Shown: in pieces, positions 4,586-6,653 of the stretch
Layout of the letters: every line of letters begins with the position of its first letter
Position numbering within the stretch: the stretch's first letter is position 1
Notes under the pieces: model-generated
What the model saw: the letters and a program-made list of their open reading frames with translations, nothing else
Database searches by the model: none
Told to the model about the DNA's origin: nothing
Translations under genes and position numbers: made by a program
Assembly: GCA_964572185.1 (NCBI GenBank)
Contig: CAZNFI010000157.1
Coordinates: 1-6,653, forward strand
Direction of reading: 5' to 3'
Length of the DNA: 6,653 bases
From: Azophilus sp964572185
GTDB taxonomy: Bacteria > Pseudomonadota > Gammaproteobacteria > Pseudomonadales > Azotimanducaceae

Positions 4586-6382
4586 CTACGGCCGGCGAAA
4601 CTGCATGCCCTCGAAAGTGCCCTCCGCGCGCCACTTCGCCAGCAGTTCGAAGAAACTGATCGACCCGGGTCCGTAAGGCGCCGACTGGGCCGCGTGGGGA
4701 TGTTCCTGGCCCTCGTTGTTGTAGTACCCGGGCGTACAGTCCGGGCCGCCGAGGCCCGCCAGCGGGCCGCCTTCGAAGCCGAGTATGCGCTGCACCCAGG
4801 CTTCCTCGGCCTCCCGGGTTACTTCCACCTCAGAGAATCCGTTCTCGAGCGCATGGGCGATTATGTGCGCCTGGTGAATGGCACATTCTTCCAGCAGGTG
4901 CGGAAAGTTGGCGGTGAAGGCGGCCTGGGAGATCTGCGCCACGAACAGGTTCGGAAAGCCGTGGCTGCTCATGCCGTGCAGGCTGCGCGTGCCGTCGCGC
5001 CAGTGCTCGCTGAGCGCTCTGCCGCCGGGGCCGATGGCGTCGAGCCCGGCGCGGCGCGTGTAGCTGGTGCCCACCTCGAAGCCGGTGCTGTAGATGATGC
5101 AGTCCACCTCGTATTCCCTGCCGGCAACCACCAGGCCCCGCTCGGTGATGCGCTCGACGCCCCTGCCGTCGGTGTCCACCAGGTGCACGTTGGGCCGGTT
5201 GAAGGTGGGCAGGTACTCGTCATTGAAGGTGGGTCGCTTGCAGAACATCTGGTAGTACGGCTTGAGCTTCTCGGCCGTCTCCGGGTCGTCCACCAGTTGG
5301 TCCACCCGGGCGCGCACCTCTTCCATCTTCTCGAAGTTGGCCATCTCCACCAGTTGCTCGATCGACAGGTTGGTGCCCGGGTCGGCATTGCGAAACCGGT
5401 AGACGACCTTGTGCACGAGATCGGTCCAGCCGTCGTTGACCAGGTCTTCCTGCTGGGGCATGCCGGAAACCAGCGCGTTGAAGTTCTCCATGCGGTGCTT
5501 CTGCCAGCCCGGTTGCAGGCCGGCTGCCCAGGCCCGATCGGTCGGCGAGTTGCCGCGCACGTCCACCGACGATGGCGTGCGCTGGAAGACATACAGTTCT
5601 TTCGCTGCCTCGCCGAGATAGGGCACGCACTGAATGGCGGTGGCGCCCGTGCCGATGATGGCCACGCGCTTGTCGCCCAGCCGGTCGAGCCCGCCGTCCG
5701 GACCGCCGCCCGTGTAGTCGTAGTCCCAGCGGCTGGTATGAAAACTGTGCCCCCTGAACGTGCGCAATCCGGGAACGCCCGGCAGTTTCGGGCGATGCAG
5801 CGGGCCGCTGGCCATGCACACGAAGCGGGCGCGGATGGCATCGCCGCGGTTGCTGTGCACGATCCAGCGGGATTGCGCCGCGTCCCAGCGCAGTTCCTTT
5901 ACCTCGGTCTGGAACAGCGTGCGCTGGTACAGGCCGTAATGCCGCCCGATCGCCGCGGCGTGATCGAGAATCTCACGGGCGTAGGCGTACTTCTCCTTCG
6001 GTACGTAGTTCAACTCTTCCAGCAGCGGCAGGTAGCAGTAGGCTTCGACATCGCATTGGGCGCCCGGATACCGGTTCCAGTACCAGGTGCCGCCGAAGTC
6101 GCCGCCCTTCTCGACAAGCAGCAGGTTGTGAATGCCCGCTTCATGCAGGCGTGCCGCCGTTTGCAGGCCCCCGAAGCCGCCGCCGATCAGAACCACGTCG
6201 ACCGTATCGGTGACCGGATCGCGCTCGATCTTCCGGTCGATATAGGGATCTTCCAGGTAGCGCGCGAAATCGCCCGTCATCTCGACGTACTGTTCGTTGC
6301 CGTCCGCGCGCAGGCGCTTGTCGCGCTCGATGCGATAGCGCTCGCGCAAGGCGTCCGGGTCGAAATCGAGTTCGTGGGCCAT
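4586..6382 (-). CDS. Type I Baeyer-Villiger-type FAD/NADPH monooxygenase, 598 aa
   Basis: This is a class B flavoprotein monooxygenase expected to insert one oxygen atom into a ketone, giving an ester or lactone, with FAD and NADPH. The FAD-binding Rossmann motif GGGFGG is at residues 67-72. GGTWYWNRYPGAQCDVE (97-113) includes Asp111, the counterpart of the active-site Asp of PAMO/CHMO. The family fingerprint FxGxxxHxxxWD is complete (Phe209 to Asp220). The NADPH-binding motif GTGATA is at 244-249. Lys382-Arg383 match the catalytic Lys-Arg pair, and STGFE (432-436) is the usual late motif. About 60 residues precede the first Rossmann fold. This extension and the total length resemble the cyclopentadecanone monooxygenase-like group of long type I enzymes, an inference from memory. 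The ATG at 6380-6382 starts MAHELDFD. An ATG at 6529 would add 49 non-family residues. The ribosome site is weak. The substrate is not known; macrocyclic, steroid or long-chain ketones are possible. Confidence 0.93.
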   Translation of the reverse strand: MAHELDFDPDALRERYRIERDKRLRADGNEQYVEMTGDFARYLEDPYIDRKIERDPVTDTVDVVLIGGGFGGLQTAARLHEAGIHNLLLVEKGGDFGGTWYWNRYPGAQCDVEAYCYLPLLEELNYVPKEKYAYAREILDHAAAIGRHYGLYQRTLFQTEVKELRWDAAQSRWIVHSNRGDAIRARFVCMASGPLHRPKLPGVPGLRTFRGHSFHTSRWDYDYTGGGPDGGLDRLGDKRVAIIGTGATAIQCVPYLGEAAKELYVFQRTPSSVDVRGNSPTDRAWAAGLQPGWQKHRMENFNALVSGMPQQEDLVNDGWTDLVHKVVYRFRNADPGTNLSIEQLVEMANFEKMEEVRARVDQLVDDPETAEKLKPYYQMFCKRPTFNDEYLPTFNRPNVHLVDTDGRGVERITERGLVVAGREYEVDCIIYSTGFEVGTSYTRRAGLDAIGPGGRALSEHWRDGTRSLHGMSSHGFPNLFVAQISQAAFTANFPHLLEECAIHQAHIIAHALENGFSEVEVTREAEEAWVQRILGFEGGPLAGLGGPDCTPGYYNNEGQEHPHAAQSAPYGPGSISFFELLAKWRAEGTFEGMQFRRP

Positions 6383-6404
6383 CTCGCTGATTGTTGCTGT
6401 CTCT

Positions 6405-6624
6405 TGTGTGAAACAACCCCAATGGGCCTGGCCCCACTGGGATCTCCGAATCCATCGGCAGCCCGGACTCAGGGGGACGCTTCGGGCTCCGATCGGCTGA
6501 ATGCTGAACCGGGTTTCAGTATCGCACAAGCCGGTGTTTGGAAAGTACCGTCTCTCCCGTGATCTGCGACATCCGAAAAGGGTTCCTGGTATGGTCGTCA
6601 GGACTTTCCCACGCTGTGTGAAAC
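6405..6624. repeat. 10-bp direct repeat TGTGTGAAAC, two copies 210 bp apart
   Basis: Identical copies at 6405-6414 and 6615-6624 are followed by AA and CAA respectively. Both lie in the region upstream of the monooxygenase. They could be recognition half-sites for one regulator or a chance recurrence. Confidence 0.3.
6418..6441. promoter_or_regulatory. Imperfect inverted repeat upstream of the monooxygenase, candidate operator
   Basis: CCCAATGGGCC (6418-6428) faces GGCCCCACTGGG (6430-6441). The arms match except for one mismatch and one extra base, with a single T at the centre. The dyad lies 36 bp before the monooxygenase ATG, within its probable leader or promoter, where a repressor site or leader hairpin could act. 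Confidence 0.35.
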
Positions 6625-6653
6625 CAAGCGACGATTTGCTTTGATGAGCGTGG

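Larger units (their letters stand above)
6383..6653 (-). promoter_or_regulatory. Upstream/leader region of the monooxygenase gene
   Basis: This region contains no convincing gene and is visibly richer in A/T than the coding DNA, consistent with a promoter region. A weak sigma70-like candidate on the minus strand has GATACT as its -10 (just upstream of the TGAAACCC segment, about 6520), with only a poor -35. The minus-strand frame from the window edge to a TGA at 6516-6518 is open for 45 codons, but its codon use is not like the neighbouring genes. The plus-strand ATG at 6644 could begin a divergent gene, but only three codons are visible. Confidence 0.35.

Noticed and set aside
6383..6529. 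Longer start for the monooxygenase, adding 49 residues
   Set aside because: The extra sequence is low in coding character, contains the inverted repeat, and precedes an N-terminus that already matches long BVMOs in length.
4694..6562. A 622-codon open frame on the + strand opposite the monooxygenase
   Set aside because: The minus-strand gene has every BVMO motif. The + frame has no recognisable domain and Val/Ala/Arg/His-rich composition typical of an antisense shadow in GC-rich DNA.
6516..6653. Minus-strand frame open from the window edge to a TGA, possibly the end of an upstream gene
   Set aside because: Its 45 codons have mixed third positions unlike the neighbouring genes, and no family was recognised. 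It is treated as intergenic, but the edge prevents certainty.
6644..6653. ATG near the right edge that could start a divergent + strand gene
   Set aside because: Only three codons are visible and no convincing ribosome site precedes it.

Overview
This is a GC-rich bacterial window. Coding regions show strong G/C bias at third codon positions, and the genes are catabolic or detoxification types, so a soil, aquatic or hydrocarbon-associated bacterium is likely. A proteobacterium is my best guess, but nothing in the window fixes the taxon. Two flavin/F420-type luciferase-like oxidoreductases would also fit an actinobacterium. No RNA gene, CRISPR array, transposase or integrase was seen.

Layout. 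(1) Positions 1-779 (+) hold the 3' end of a polytopic membrane protein that resembles the flippase-like / lysylphosphatidylglycerol-synthase membrane-domain superfamily. (2) Positions 780-1342 hold no intact gene. On the + strand there is coding-like sequence that stays protein-like only if the frame slips twice (781-1060). On the - strand there is a coding-like tail that ends at a TGA inside a strong inverted repeat (1159-1194). (3) Positions 3644 down to 1343 (-) are a probable operon: a RidA/YjgF-family protein, then an LLM oxidoreductase (275 aa), then a second, distantly related LLM oxidoreductase (311 aa, GTG start). The gaps are 73 and 75 bp. (4) Positions 3645-3768 are a divergent intergenic region with two inverted-repeat elements. 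(5) Positions 3769-4518 (+) encode a theta-like glutathione S-transferase. (6) Positions 6382 down to 4586 (-) encode a 598-aa type I Baeyer-Villiger-type flavin monooxygenase, convergent with the GST. Its upstream region (6383-6653) carries an imperfect inverted repeat and a direct repeat.

How it may work together (inference). The set of Baeyer-Villiger monooxygenase, two LLM oxidoreductases, GST and RidA-like protein looks like an accessory module for oxidising a ketone or other small hydrophobic substrate and handling reactive products. No dedicated CoA ligase, hydrolase, transporter or regulator lies in the window, so the substrate cannot be named. The most notable points are a RidA homologue with Trp in place of the usual substrate-binding Arg, the disrupted coding sequences at 781-1342, and candidate operators in the two upstream regions. 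I did not find a clearly new multi-gene system.
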